This document shows positions 34,704-43,322 of a stretch of DNA of 64,000 nt, piece by piece. Origin of the DNA: Rivularia sp. PCC 7116 (GTDB taxonomy: Bacteria > Cyanobacteriota > Cyanobacteriia > Cyanobacteriales > Nostocaceae); NCBI RefSeq assembly GCF_000316665.1, contig NC_019678.1:4898001-4962000 (forward strand), written 5' to 3'. The notes below the pieces were generated by a model, which was given only the letters and a program-made list of their open reading frames with translations, was not told the DNA's origin and made no database searches. Made by a program: the position numbers and the translations under genes. The number at the start of each line of letters is the position of its first letter. The stretch's first letter is position 1.

Positions 34704-36542
34704 ATGCGAACGCCCACTCCAAAACAAAGACGACAAGAATTAGTCGAGCAGTACGTTTTCTCGCGCCGTACCATGATGGCGCTGATGGCTTTAGCTTGTA
34801 CTCCTGGTTTAGAAACTTTAATAAATAACGAAACTAAACCCGAAAAACCTCAAGCACCAGATAATCCCACTATCCCAAGCCTACCTCAGAAGGATTCATC
34901 GGCAACTCAACAAGAACGCCAAATGCAGTTGCAAAAGACTCGCGAAGAATATCAACTTGGATTGCGACTGCCCAATTCACCCAGAGTAGAAACTCTACCC
35001 GAACGAGAAGCATTTTCTGAAGGATATAACAGCAATCGAGCCACTTTATCAGAAAAAATAGCAGCTAATCAACAAGCATTTCTGGATAATCCCAAACCAT
35101 TTCAAAGTTTGGATGACTACGCTGCGTTGTTTCCGGTTTTACCGCTACCCGATATTGCTCAAGACTTCCGCAAAGATGATGTTTTTGCACAACAGCGGCT
35201 TTCTGGTCCCAATCCAATGGAACTGAGGAATGTTCTCACGCTTGATTACAACCTTCGTGACAAACTTGGGATAACTGATGAGATTTTTAAAGCCGTACTG
35301 AATGCGAAAAAAGGCAGAAAGCGTATTAATAAAACTCTTGATAGCGCTATTCAAAAAGGCGGTTTATTTGTCACCGATTATGCCATACTTGATGACCTTC
35401 AACCCCAAGAAAATAAATTTCTAGCTGCTCCAATTGCGCTTTATTCAGCAGAAAGAATTCGCGGCGATTTTCAGTTAATTCCCATTGCGATTCAGTTGGG
35501 ACAGGTGCCGGGTGAAAGTTTGCTTTGTACCCCTTTAGATGGCGTAGACTGGACTTTAGCCAAGCTAATTGCCCAGATGGCTGATTTTTATGTTAATCAG
35601 CTTTACCGTCACTTGGGGCAGACTCATCTGGTAATGGAACCAATTGCATTAGCTACAGTACGTCAGCTCGCTGCTCGCCATCCGGTGAACGTACTCTTAA
35701 AACCTCATTTTGAGTTCACAATGGCAATCAATAGCCTTGCCGATGAGTTACTAATTAATCCTGGGGGAGCGGTGGATATTATCTTACCAGGTTCTTTAGA
35801 AAGCTCGCTGCAACTTGCCGAAAGAGGTGTATCTGACTATTTCAACAACTTCAGCGACTTTGCACTTCCTACCTATTTACGTCAGCGCGGTGTTGATAAT
35901 CCTTATACATTAAGAGATTTTCCCTATAGAGATGATGGGTTACTCGTCTGGAATACCTTGGAAAACTACGTAAGTAGATATATTGGGATTTATTACAAAT
36001 CCAACCGAGATATCCGCGAAGATTTCGAGTTACAAAATTGGTTGCAAACTTTACGAAAACCCGTTAATGAAGGTGGATTTGGTATAGTTTCTCTACCAGC
36101 TAGACTGACAAATCGCGACCAATTGATAGATATTTTGACACAAATGATTTTCACCGCTGGTCCGCAACATTCAGCCATCGCTTGGATTCAATATCAATAT
36201 ATGGCTTTTATTCCTAATATGCCTGGAGCGCTTTATCAGCCTATCCCCACAGCTAAAGGTCAATTCGCCGACGAAAATAGCCTTACGAGTTTCCTACCGG
36301 TCATACAACCAACTCTTGTTCAAGTTCAATTTATATCATTAGTAGGTACCAAACGCGATCCCAAGGCATTTACTGATTTTGGTACGAATAGTTTTCAAGA
36401 TCCAAGAACCATTAGAGTTCTCAGAGGTTTACAAAATCGCTTAGAAATAGTAGAGAGACGGATTAAACGACGAAATCAACGTCGTAAGGAATGCTATCCA
36501 GGTTTTCTTCCTTCTCGAATGTCCAACAGTGTTAGTGGATAG
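34704..36542 (+). CDS. Lipoxygenase with altered iron ligands
   Basis: The 612-aa protein is a bacterial-type lipoxygenase. Residues 1-70 include a twin-Arg-like S-R-R-T-M-M-A-L-M-A-L. The catalytic domain has W-T-L-A-K, iron ligands His303 and His308 (Y-R-H-L-G-Q-T-H), M-E-P-I-A-L-A-T-V-R-Q-L and His489 (G-P-Q-H-S-A). Two ligand positions differ from the norm: four residues after His489, where Asn (or His) is usual, there is Ala493; and the C-terminal residue, normally Ile in N-S-I-S-I, is Gly612 (N-S-V-S-G). The C-terminal carboxylate can still bind iron. Dioxygenation of polyunsaturated fatty acids is expected but regiospecificity is open. A strong terminator follows. Confidence 0.92.
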   Translation: MRTPTPKQRRQELVEQYVFSRRTMMALMALACTPGLETLINNETKPEKPQAPDNPTIPSLPQKDSSATQQERQMQLQKTREEYQLGLRLPNSPRVETLPEREAFSEGYNSNRATLSEKIAANQQAFLDNPKPFQSLDDYAALFPVLPLPDIAQDFRKDDVFAQQRLSGPNPMELRNVLTLDYNLRDKLGITDEIFKAVLNAKKGRKRINKTLDSAIQKGGLFVTDYAILDDLQPQENKFLAAPIALYSAERIRGDFQLIPIAIQLGQVPGESLLCTPLDGVDWTLAKLIAQMADFYVNQLYRHLGQTHLVMEPIALATVRQLAARHPVNVLLKPHFEFTMAINSLADELLINPGGAVDIILPGSLESSLQLAERGVSDYFNNFSDFALPTYLRQRGVDNPYTLRDFPYRDDGLLVWNTLENYVSRYIGIYYKSNRDIREDFELQNWLQTLRKPVNEGGFGIVSLPARLTNRDQLIDILTQMIFTAGPQHSAIAWIQYQYMAFIPNMPGALYQPIPTAKGQFADENSLTSFLPVIQPTLVQVQFISLVGTKRDPKAFTDFGTNSFQDPRTIRVLRGLQNRLEIVERRIKRRNQRRKECYPGFLPSRMSNSVSG

Positions 36543-36589
36543 GAATCGTTAAACATTAATAAAATAATAACTTGCACGATTTTTACAAC

Positions 36590-36622
36590 AGCCTTGAAAC
36601 TAATTTCAAGGCTTTGTCTTTT
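36590..36622 (+). terminator. Intrinsic terminator of the lipoxygenase gene
   Basis: A perfect 10-bp stem (AGCCTTGAAA / TTTCAAGGCT) with a 4-nt loop is followed by TTGTCTTTT. Confidence 0.8.
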
Positions 36623-36824
36623 GTATTGCTAGATATAAAATATACCAATGAAGCTTCAATTTATCGATATCAATACCTCCAGACTTGTAAATTAAGATAT
36701 CAATTCTTTTTGCTTCCTATAAATTACCTTTTTCAACAGTATTAGAAGCACGCACCACCGAAATTAATTTTTATCGTCAAGAAAGGTGGGAAAAGGGTGA
36801 GATAGGGAGAAGAATTATTAGTTA

Positions 36825-36880
36825 CTACCCACTCCTACCTGTTTCCCATACCCCATTACCAATTATCAATTACCAATTAC
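36825..36880. repeat. STRR-like array
   Basis: ATTACCA/CAATTAC-type units lie just downstream of the GST stop. The rest of the 334-bp gap holds only the lipoxygenase terminator. Confidence 0.6.
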
Positions 36881-37488
36881 CCTTCTTTAATACCAATAAA
36901 TCTCGGTTGCGCTTTAATTCTTTCGAGCCAAGCCCCGATAGCTTTAAATCTACTTAAATCAAATCCTCCTTCATCCGCAACATGGGTATAAGCAAATAAA
37001 GCAATATCAGCAACCGTATAGCGCTCTCCAACAAAGAAGTTTTTTCCGGTTAAATGATTTTCCATTACTTCAAGTGCTGCATAACCGCGTTGATGTTTTT
37101 CTTTTAATGCTTGTTTATATTCTTCTGCTTTACCTAAAATAGAAATCCAGTATCTAGATGTAGCTATAAATGGCTCATGACTATACTGTTCAAAGAATAA
37201 CCATTGCAATACTTGTGCTTTTAAATAATGGTCGTAGGGGAGAAATTCTGTCCCCTCACTCAGATACATTAATATTGCATTTGATTCTGCTAGGTACTTA
37301 CCTTCTCCAATTTCTAAAACTGGTATTTTACCGTTAAGATTTTTGTTTAAAAATTCCGAAGTCCTACTTTCTCCTTTCAATATATTGATTTCAATTCTTT
37401 CAAATGGCATACCAATTTGTTTCAATAACAAACGTATTTTATAGCCATTCCCTGAAGGTAAAAAATCATACAAACGCAGCGTTTCCAT
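36877..37488 (-). CDS. Glutathione S-transferase
   Basis: The 203-aa protein has the thioredoxin-like N-domain (L-Y-D-F-L-P-S-G-N-G-Y-K-I-R; the P-S-G-N-G-Y segment in the active-site loop) with N-G-K-I-P-V-L and E-S-N-A-I-L-M-Y-L, and a helical C-domain with Y-T-V-A-D-I-A-L-F-A-Y. It conjugates or reduces electrophiles with glutathione. With a lipoxygenase 300 bp away, scavenging of oxylipin electrophiles is possible but unproven. Confidence 0.92.
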   Translation of the reverse strand: METLRLYDFLPSGNGYKIRLLLKQIGMPFERIEINILKGESRTSEFLNKNLNGKIPVLEIGEGKYLAESNAILMYLSEGTEFLPYDHYLKAQVLQWLFFEQYSHEPFIATSRYWISILGKAEEYKQALKEKHQRGYAALEVMENHLTGKNFFVGERYTVADIALFAYTHVADEGGFDLSRFKAIGAWLERIKAQPRFIGIKEG

Positions 37489-37883
37489 ACTAAAAATATC
37501 GATTTAAGAAATGATTCTTCAATTTAAATTTAAATTACAATAAATTGTCCAAAAAACAGTAAATTAATTATAAATTTTTCATAATACACACATTTCTTTA
37601 AAACTATATTTTAAGTTTTTTAAATTGATACAATGATTTTGTTGCTACTCATATACGGATAATAATAAAAACATTAATACCAATCTTTATGAATCATATT
37701 TAACGCTATTTGTTGAAGAATACTTATGCTTTTTCAGCTATACATTAGCTATATATAGGTTAAAGGTTCTATTTATTATGAACGTGAATTCTTTTATCTA
37801 TGTAATGGTTATCTACTTTGCTACAAAAAATCATTTATCATAGGTGTTTAAATAGACCTGTAAAATCAATAGCTCGTAATCAT
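37489..37883. other. Divergent intergenic region
   Basis: AT-rich region between the divergent GST and HMCES-type genes; it should hold both promoters. Nothing else is recognised. Confidence 0.5.
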
Positions 37884-38570
37884 ATGTGCGGAAGATTTAC
37901 TTTGATAGCAGAACCGGACAGGTTAAAAGAAATGTTTGAAGTTTCGGATATTAGCAACTGTCAGTTAGAGCCACGGTATAACATAGCACCGACTCAGACT
38001 GTCGCAACGGTTTTATACGATTCCGAAAGCAAAAAACGCCAATGTCAATTGCTCCGTTGGGGATTGATTCCTTCATGGTCGAAAGATTCTAAAATCGGAT
38101 CGAGAATGATTAATGCTAGGGCAGAAACATTAGCAGAAAAACCTTCTTTCCGTTCTGCTTTTAAACGCAGACGGTGCTTGGTACTTGCGGATGGCTTTTA
38201 CGAATGGAAAAAGCTCGCAGATAAAAAGCAGCCGTACTATTTTCAGTTACAAGATAAACAGCCTTTCGCCTTCGCGGGCTTATGGGAAGAATGGCAATCT
38301 CCCGAAAACGAAAAGATAAATTCTTGCACAATAATTACTACTGATGCTAACGAGTTACTACAACCAATTCATAATAGAATGCCAGTAATTCTCCAGCAGC
38401 CAGATTATGAACAGTGGTTAGACCCGCATCTACAGAAAACTGAATTATTACAACAACTATTGCACCCTTATCTATCTGAAAAAATGACATCTTACGCAGT
38501 AAGCATAAGAGTTAATAATCCAAATCATAACAGTCTTGAGTGCATTAAGCCAGAAAGAGAGAAAAATTAA
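37884..38570 (+). CDS. HMCES/YedK (SRAP) abasic-site protein
   Basis: The 228-aa SRAP domain forms a DNA-protein crosslink with abasic sites in single-stranded DNA. It starts M-C-G-R-F, so removal of Met exposes the catalytic Cys2. N-I-A-P-T-Q, W-G-L-I-P-S-W, N-A-R-A-E-T and D-G-F-Y-E-W are all present; the His in H-N-R-M-P-V completes the site. The frame is open further upstream to 37818, but the Cys must be residue 2, which fixes the ATG at 37884. Confidence 0.95.
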   Translation: MCGRFTLIAEPDRLKEMFEVSDISNCQLEPRYNIAPTQTVATVLYDSESKKRQCQLLRWGLIPSWSKDSKIGSRMINARAETLAEKPSFRSAFKRRRCLVLADGFYEWKKLADKKQPYYFQLQDKQPFAFAGLWEEWQSPENEKINSCTIITTDANELLQPIHNRMPVILQQPDYEQWLDPHLQKTELLQQLLHPYLSEKMTSYAVSIRVNNPNHNSLECIKPEREKN

Positions 38571-38656
38571 CAGAAAATGCCAAAAATTTTGGTTAAATTA
38601 GCTATTAATAGCAACCAATAACCAGCAACCAGTTACCACTATAATTATTGTCAGAT

Positions 38657-39178
38657 ATGCCAAGAACTCAGAAGAACGATAATTTTATCGATAAGTCCTT
38701 TACGGTAATGGCAGACCTCATACTCAAGCTTCTGCCAGCTAATAAAAAAGCCAAAGAAGCGTTTGTTTATTATCGAGACGGGATGTCAGCCCAAGCAGAC
38801 GGTGAATATGCCGAAGCTTTGGAAAACTATGAGGAAGCTTTGGAACTTGAAGAAGATGTTAACGATAAAAGCTATATCCTCTATAACATGGGCTTAATTT
38901 ATGCCAGTAATGGCGACCATGACAAAGCTTTGGAACTCTATCATCAAGCATTAGAATTCAATCCCCGTTTGCCCCAAGCTTTGAATAATATTGCCGTTAT
39001 TTATCACTTCAAAGGTGAAAAAGCCAAAGAAGCTGGGGATCAAGATGGAGGAGAAGCCCTGTTTGATAGAGCTGCTGATTATTGGATTCGAGCTATCCGC
39101 ATGGCTCCAAACAACTATATTGAAGCTCAAAACTGGCTCAAAACCACAGGGCGATCGCAAATTGACGTATATTTTTAG
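38657..39178 (+). CDS. ycf3: Photosystem I assembly protein Ycf3
   Basis: The 173-aa protein is a typical Ycf3: [16 protein letters not shown], then three TPR repeats (about 35-140), ending Q-I-D-V-Y-F. It is a thylakoid chaperone for PsaA/PsaB assembly. The ATG at 38657 gives the family-standard N-terminus; a TTG nine bases upstream is not needed. The stop codon lies in a TAGTTGT STRR array. Confidence 0.96.
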   Translation: MPRTQKNDNFIDKSFTVMADLILKLLPANKKAKEAFVYYRDGMSAQADGEYAEALENYEEALELEEDVNDKSYILYNMGLIYASNGDHDKALELYHQALEFNPRLPQALNNIAVIYHFKGEKAKEAGDQDGGEALFDRAADYWIRAIRMAPNNYIEAQNWLKTTGRSQIDVYF

Positions 39179-39218
39179 TTGTTAGTTGTTAGTTGTTAGT
39201 GGTTAGTTATTAGTTCTT
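39175..39218. repeat. STRR array at the ycf3 stop codon
   Basis: Five TAGTTGT/TAGTGGT heptamers begin at the ycf3 TAG stop codon. Confidence 0.7.
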
Positions 39219-39401
39219 AATACGCTATGGCAACTAATTGCAAAAATTAATTAGTGTAAAATGTAAAAACGGGCAGGATGCCGGTACCACAAGATGTTTA
39301 GCTTTTTGCGGTATGGACATTTGGCTCGTTTATTTTATTTTTCTTAAATTGGATTACGATTAACTATTGACAACTTATTTGTTAATTTATAACTAAAAAA
39401 C

Positions 39402-39692
39402 ATGATTGACCGCGAACAAGTACGTAAAGTTGCTCATCTTGCGCGTTTAGAATTGACAGCGGAAGAAGAAGAAAAATTCACTACTCAATTAGGCGATATT
39501 TTAGATTATTTCGATCAATTGAGCGAATTAGACGTTACGGATGTACCACCTACAACTAGAGCTATAGATGTCAGCAATGTGACACGCGAAGACAACCTAC
39601 AGCCTTATGCTAATAGAGAAGAAATTCTCCAAAGCGCCCCCGAGCAAGAAGGTGAATATTTCAAAGTGCCGAAAATTATGAGCGGGGAATAG
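39402..39692 (+). CDS. gatC: Asp-tRNA(Asn)/Glu-tRNA(Gln) amidotransferase subunit C
   Basis: The 96-aa protein matches Gat[27 protein letters not shown] and a C-terminal F-K-V-P-K-I. It stabilises the GatAB amidotransferase that makes Gln-tRNA(Gln). GatA and GatB are not nearby, as is usual in cyanobacteria. Confidence 0.95.
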   Translation: MIDREQVRKVAHLARLELTAEEEEKFTTQLGDILDYFDQLSELDVTDVPPTTRAIDVSNVTREDNLQPYANREEILQSAPEQEGEYFKVPKIMSGE

Positions 39693-39825
39693 GTAATAGC
39701 GTATTGGACATGGGGAATTGGTAATTGGTAATTGGTAAGAACGTTAATAGAATTCCTACACAATTTCTAAGTACCTATGCCCTATGCCCCATGCCCCATG
39801 CCCCATGCCCTATCTCCTATTCCCA
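39690..39825. repeat. Two STRR arrays after gatC
   Basis: AATTGGT units (about 39713-39740) and CCCCATG/CCCTATG units (about 39778-39822) fill most of the gap before msrB. Confidence 0.75.
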
Positions 39826-39903
39826 TCGAAAGATAGTGTTATGTAACGAAATATTGCGATTAAATATAATTATTGGGTTATGTAATTCGGAATTTCAGCA
39901 ATT

Positions 39904-40317
39904 ATGACAACTTCAAATAGTGAATTCAAAGTTAAGAAATCTGAGGAAGAGTGGAAGCAAGAACTGACTCCGGAGCAGTTCCAAGTATTACGTAAACACG
40001 GTACCGAACGTGCTGGCACGAGTCCCTTAGATAAAAATTATGACAAAGGGACTTATGTATGTGCTGCTTGCGGTCAACCTCTTTTTACCTCGGAAACTAA
40101 GTTTAATAGCGGTACTGGCTGGCCAAGTTTTTATGCACCTATGGATGATGCAATTGAAACATCGGTTGATAAAAAGTTATTTATGACTAGAACCGAAGTT
40201 CATTGCAGTAACTGCGGCGGACATTTAGGTCATGTATTTGGTGATGGACCTAAGCCTACCGGACAGCGCTACTGTATGAATGGCGTTTCCCTTGAGTTTA
40301 AGCCGGAAGAAGGTTAA
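39904..40317 (+). CDS. msrB: Peptide-methionine (R)-S-oxide reductase
   Basis: The 137-aa MsrB repairs oxidised methionine. It has two zinc pairs (C-A-A-C and C-S-N-C), the family motif G-T-G-W-P-S-F and the catalytic Cys in R-Y-C-M-N. There is no signal peptide, so it is cytoplasmic. Confidence 0.95.
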   Translation: MTTSNSEFKVKKSEEEWKQELTPEQFQVLRKHGTERAGTSPLDKNYDKGTYVCAACGQPLFTSETKFNSGTGWPSFYAPMDDAIETSVDKKLFMTRTEVHCSNCGGHLGHVFGDGPKPTGQRYCMNGVSLEFKPEEG

Positions 40318-40375
40318 TTCTTCTAATTTCGGTTTGGTTTCAATCCAAAATTTTAGTTAATCTCATTAAATAATG

Positions 40376-40401
40376 TAGAGACGTAAAATTTTACGTCTCT
40401 A
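40376..40401. terminator. Perfect 26-bp palindrome after msrB
   Basis: TAGAGACGTAAAA and its exact reverse complement adjoin without spacer. It belongs to the GAGACGTA hairpin family and may end the msrB transcript. Confidence 0.6.
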
Positions 40402-40447
40402 TAAATTTATGAAGGTTTTGAGATAAACTCGCTATATTCCGTATATT

Positions 40448-40500
40448 CTATGCAATTTATTTTTCTTAACCAACAGCTACAGGTGAAGAAACATCAGCAG
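40448..40500 (-). pseudogene. Relic 3' end of a second haem peroxidase gene
   Basis: These 53 bp are nearly identical to 40865-40917, the last codons and 3' flank of the peroxidase gene. In reverse complement they read A-D-V-S-S-P-V-A-V-G-stop against G-D-V-S-S-P-V-A-V-R-stop. The similarity stops where a 110-bp repeat begins (40505). It is best explained as the remnant of a tandem duplicate. Confidence 0.7.
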
Positions 40501-40504
40501 CTTT

Positions 40505-40614
40505 GTAGGTTGGGTTAAGCGAAGCGCAACCCAACATCCGTGTTGGGTTACTCTACTAGAAAGCTGAGCCGCACGCTCCGCGTGAACGCTTACATTTCAT
40601 TCAACCCAACCTAC
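40505..40614. repeat. 110-bp dispersed element, copy 1
   Basis: It starts GTAGGTTGGGTT and ends AACCCAACCTAC (inverted ends) with GAAGCGCAACC and GAGCCGCACGC inside. A second 110-bp copy lies at 58067-58176. It continues on the right to AACTAATGGGACAAA, also shared with copy 2. Confidence 0.85.
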
Positions 40615-40883
40615 GAAAAGCTTTATCAAACCAGTCAAAACTAATGGGACAAATCACTAGTAGTCCACCAAGGTAACTATGGGGGGTTAATCACGAGAAA
40701 AAATTATTCTCTACCCCCTCTTCCCCCTCTTCCCCCTCCCTATCTTTAACCGGCAAAGTTGGTTTGCTCGAGTACTACTCCTTCCCGGTAAAAGATTTCC
40801 TATAAAAAACCGCAGAGAAAAGAGTTAAAAATAGATAGGCAATCTTAGGGCGGGATAGGAGTAGTCTATGCAAGTTATTTTTC

Positions 40884-42410
40884 TTAACGAACAGCTACGG
40901 GTGAAGAAACATCACCAGTCTCAGATGTGCGATCGCCATTCAGGCGCGGCTCATCGCCTATAGGATTAATGTCTCCTACAAAGTTTAATAAATCGCTCAT
41001 GGTAAAGGTTCCAGGATTTTGAGCGGGTAGGGTTGGTCGCCAATCTGGATTACAAGCAAGGAAAGAACTGCTATCGGCTTTGAGAAGTCCGACAAATACT
41101 TCAGCTAAAATACGACTTCCTACTTGTCCCAAACGATTTCCTTGTTGCTGGACTTGGGCTTCTTTGAGGATGTAGTACCACAGTGGAGATTCTATATGAA
41201 AATTGTGTTTTTCAGCGACTAATCCGTCTATCCCAGAACAGATTTCTGCTTTATTTAGAGGCTTAAATCTCATAAAGCGAGCTACACTTTGTCCGGAAGG
41301 TAAACCGAGACTGCGACCTCTAAGTAAGTTTCTCACAGCCAGAGAGCGAGGTTCTGGAATATTAGGTATCATTTTCAGAGGTTCAACCAGGAATGGATCG
41401 AGTTTGCGGCTAAAGTTAACTGGAACGTTGAAATCTATCTCGAAGAACCTTCTCCAGTCGATAATCCAGTCGCTAGGAATGGGAACGGAATTTCCTGATT
41501 CAGCGGTGAACTGAAATAATAGCTGTAAAGTTGCCGGAGTGACTCCACCAGGACGAGGAGTAAACACGCGGTTAAAGTCATAGTCAGCACGTATCATACT
41601 ATGACCGAGACGGTAAGCTGCGACAGAAAACTCTACAGGAATAAATGGTTCTTCTCTAAATCTAAAGTACTTTCTACCCTTGTGTAATGCAATCTCTAGC
41701 TGCGATACATCAATAATTCTAGTTAGAAAATCATTTAAGACAATCCATTGATAATGCCAGATAACTAACTCTCTAGCCTGCTCAAAAACAGATTTATCGG
41801 TGGAACTTATAGGCTGAATACTACCATCTTTAATTCCCTTAACTACTTTGTTATGGAACTTGAGAAAAGCTAAGTGTGTCTGAGCAACAATCAAGTTTTC
41901 ATCGTTGCGGGGGTCGCCAATAATAGCGAGTTTACTGGAAGCGCGAGGAAGGTCATTAGGTAATTCCGTGGGAATAGAACTATCACCGCCTCCTGGTTGA
42001 CTGTTTGTCTTACCGATCAAAAATAAATCGTTCTCACGAACTTGATATAAATATCTTTGAGTTTTGGGACCACCACCATAAACGCTATCTAAATCTAATC
42101 TTGGAGTCCGAAAATTTCTGACTGCCAAGGGATCGACTAAAACTTCCTGTAAAGCAGTAGTATCAAAAGTAATATCATGGTCGATAAACTGACCCAAATA
42201 GGTATAACCTGCGGGTACATTCTTGTTATCGCCCTCGATTGAATTGGAATCTACATCATTCATTGCTTCACCCAACTCAGTCAAGCTGCCTATTGAGGGT
42301 GTAAAAGCACGCAATCTCGGAAACATCCTTCCGAATTTACCAGTTGGCGCAAATTCACCATTAGGTTGATTCTCACCAGTACGATAACTAAATCCATGAA
42401 GTCTAGACAT
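40884..42410 (-). CDS. Animal-type haem peroxidase
   Basis: The 508-aa protein is of the peroxidase-cyclooxygenase superfamily (related to bacterial peroxidases, fungal linoleate diol synthase and PGHS). The distal His is His78 in G-Q-F-I-D-H-D-I-T; D-P-R-N-D-E-N (about 166-172) holds the catalytic Arg; the proximal His is His270 in Y-R-L-G-H-S-M-I-R. There is no P450 domain, signal peptide or membrane helix. It is the most downstream gene of the minus-strand block that contains the violacein-type genes; a role in oxidative coupling there, or in oxylipin formation with the lipoxygenase, is inference only. Confidence 0.9.
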   Translation of the reverse strand: MSRLHGFSYRTGENQPNGEFAPTGKFGRMFPRLRAFTPSIGSLTELGEAMNDVDSNSIEGDNKNVPAGYTYLGQFIDHDITFDTTALQEVLVDPLAVRNFRTPRLDLDSVYGGGPKTQRYLYQVRENDLFLIGKTNSQPGGGDSSIPTELPNDLPRASSKLAIIGDPRNDENLIVAQTHLAFLKFHNKVVKGIKDGSIQPISSTDKSVFEQARELVIWHYQWIVLNDFLTRIIDVSQLEIALHKGRKYFRFREEPFIPVEFSVAAYRLGHSMIRADYDFNRVFTPRPGGVTPATLQLLFQFTAESGNSVPIPSDWIIDWRRFFEIDFNVPVNFSRKLDPFLVEPLKMIPNIPEPRSLAVRNLLRGRSLGLPSGQSVARFMRFKPLNKAEICSGIDGLVAEKHNFHIESPLWYYILKEAQVQQQGNRLGQVGSRILAEVFVGLLKADSSSFLACNPDWRPTLPAQNPGTFTMSDLLNFVGDINPIGDEPRLNGDRTSETGDVSSPVAVR

Positions 42411-42541
42411 ATCAATAACCTTTTTCGGTTTAATTTGTAATATTTAACAACTATTCAAACAACGCGAATTTCGCGCATATTTAGAGTATGTTACAAAATA
42501 CTTCATGATGCAGTACCCGTAAGGGTGAACTTTGATATGTA

Positions 42542-43276
42542 TCAATTTGAGTTGATTGTTTCCCCGACACATTCTCTATCCGCTAGGTTTTGGGCTTCTC
42601 CCACTCCAACTAAACGACCATCTTCCATATTTACAATCCGGTCTGCAATGTCGAGGATACGGTTATCGTGAGTAACTAAAAGGATAGTGCAAGCTTGCTG
42701 CTTAGCTAGTTTTTGCATGAGGTTAACTACATTCCTACCCGATTTACTATCTAAAGCAGCAGTGGGTTCGTCGGCTAAGATAATTTTGGGATGAGGAGCC
42801 AAGGCACGCGCTATAGCGACTCGCTGCTTTTGTCCTCCTGACAAATCATCTGGATAATAATTCAACCGCGATTCTAAACCTACAGCCTCTAACATTTCTT
42901 GGGAGCGAGTTTGCATTTGCGAACGGGAAAGGTTTTTATGTACTTCCAAACCCATTTTGACGTTTTGTATCGCTGTTAAACTGCCATGTAAATTATGTGC
43001 TTGAAAAATATAACCGTTACTTCGTCGCACATTAGTTAATCTTCTGGGACTAGCATTAAGTAATTCCCGTCCTAATACCTGCAAGCTACCTGATGTCGCA
43101 CTACGTAATCCACCAATTAAAGTTAGCAGTGTTGTTTTACCAGAACCAGATGGCCCAGTCATGATAATAATTTCACCTGCGTTAATTTCTAAATTGATAT
43201 CAAATAATACTTGCTTTCGTAATTGAGAACGACCAAAAAAGTGATTGAGATTTTTTATAGATACAACAGGTTCCAT
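42542..43276 (-). CDS. devA: ABC exporter ATPase, DevA type
   Basis: The 244-aa ATPase has Walker A G-P-S-G-S-G-K-T-T (about 40-48), signature L-S-G-G-Q-K-Q-R and Walker B I-I-L-A-D-E-P. It is of the MacB/DevA class. It follows a DevC-type permease and DevB-type fusion protein, completing a DevBCA exporter. The founding DevBCA of Anabaena exports heterocyst glycolipids with TolC, but such operons exist in many paralogues; this one adjoins biosynthetic genes, so it may export their product. Confidence 0.9.
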   Translation of the reverse strand: MEPVVSIKNLNHFFGRSQLRKQVLFDINLEINAGEIIIMTGPSGSGKTTLLTLIGGLRSATSGSLQVLGRELLNASPRRLTNVRRSNGYIFQAHNLHGSLTAIQNVKMGLEVHKNLSRSQMQTRSQEMLEAVGLESRLNYYPDDLSGGQKQRVAIARALAPHPKIILADEPTAALDSKSGRNVVNLMQKLAKQQACTILLVTHDNRILDIADRIVNMEDGRLVGVGEAQNLADRECVGETINSN

Positions 43277-43322
43277 AATATTTAAAATAAAATAGCTGAG
43301 TTTAATTGAAAATAATTAACCT

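Larger units (their letters stand above)
40318..40883. other. Intergenic region between msrB and the peroxidase gene
   Basis: It holds the palindrome at 40376, the peroxidase 3' relic at 40448, the 110-bp element at 40505 and a CCCTCTTCC tandem near 40720-40740. Confidence 0.6.

Noticed and set aside
39255-39360. Possible structured RNA upstream of gatC
   Set aside because: A few complementary stretches exist, but they match no known riboswitch and look like a dispersed repeat fragment.
39725-39907. 60-codon plus-strand frame
   Set aside because: It is translated STRR repeat sequence.
40884-42410. Calling the haem peroxidase VioB
   Set aside because: VioB is about 1000 aa and unrelated to animal-type peroxidases; the motifs here are clearly peroxidase-cyclooxygenase.
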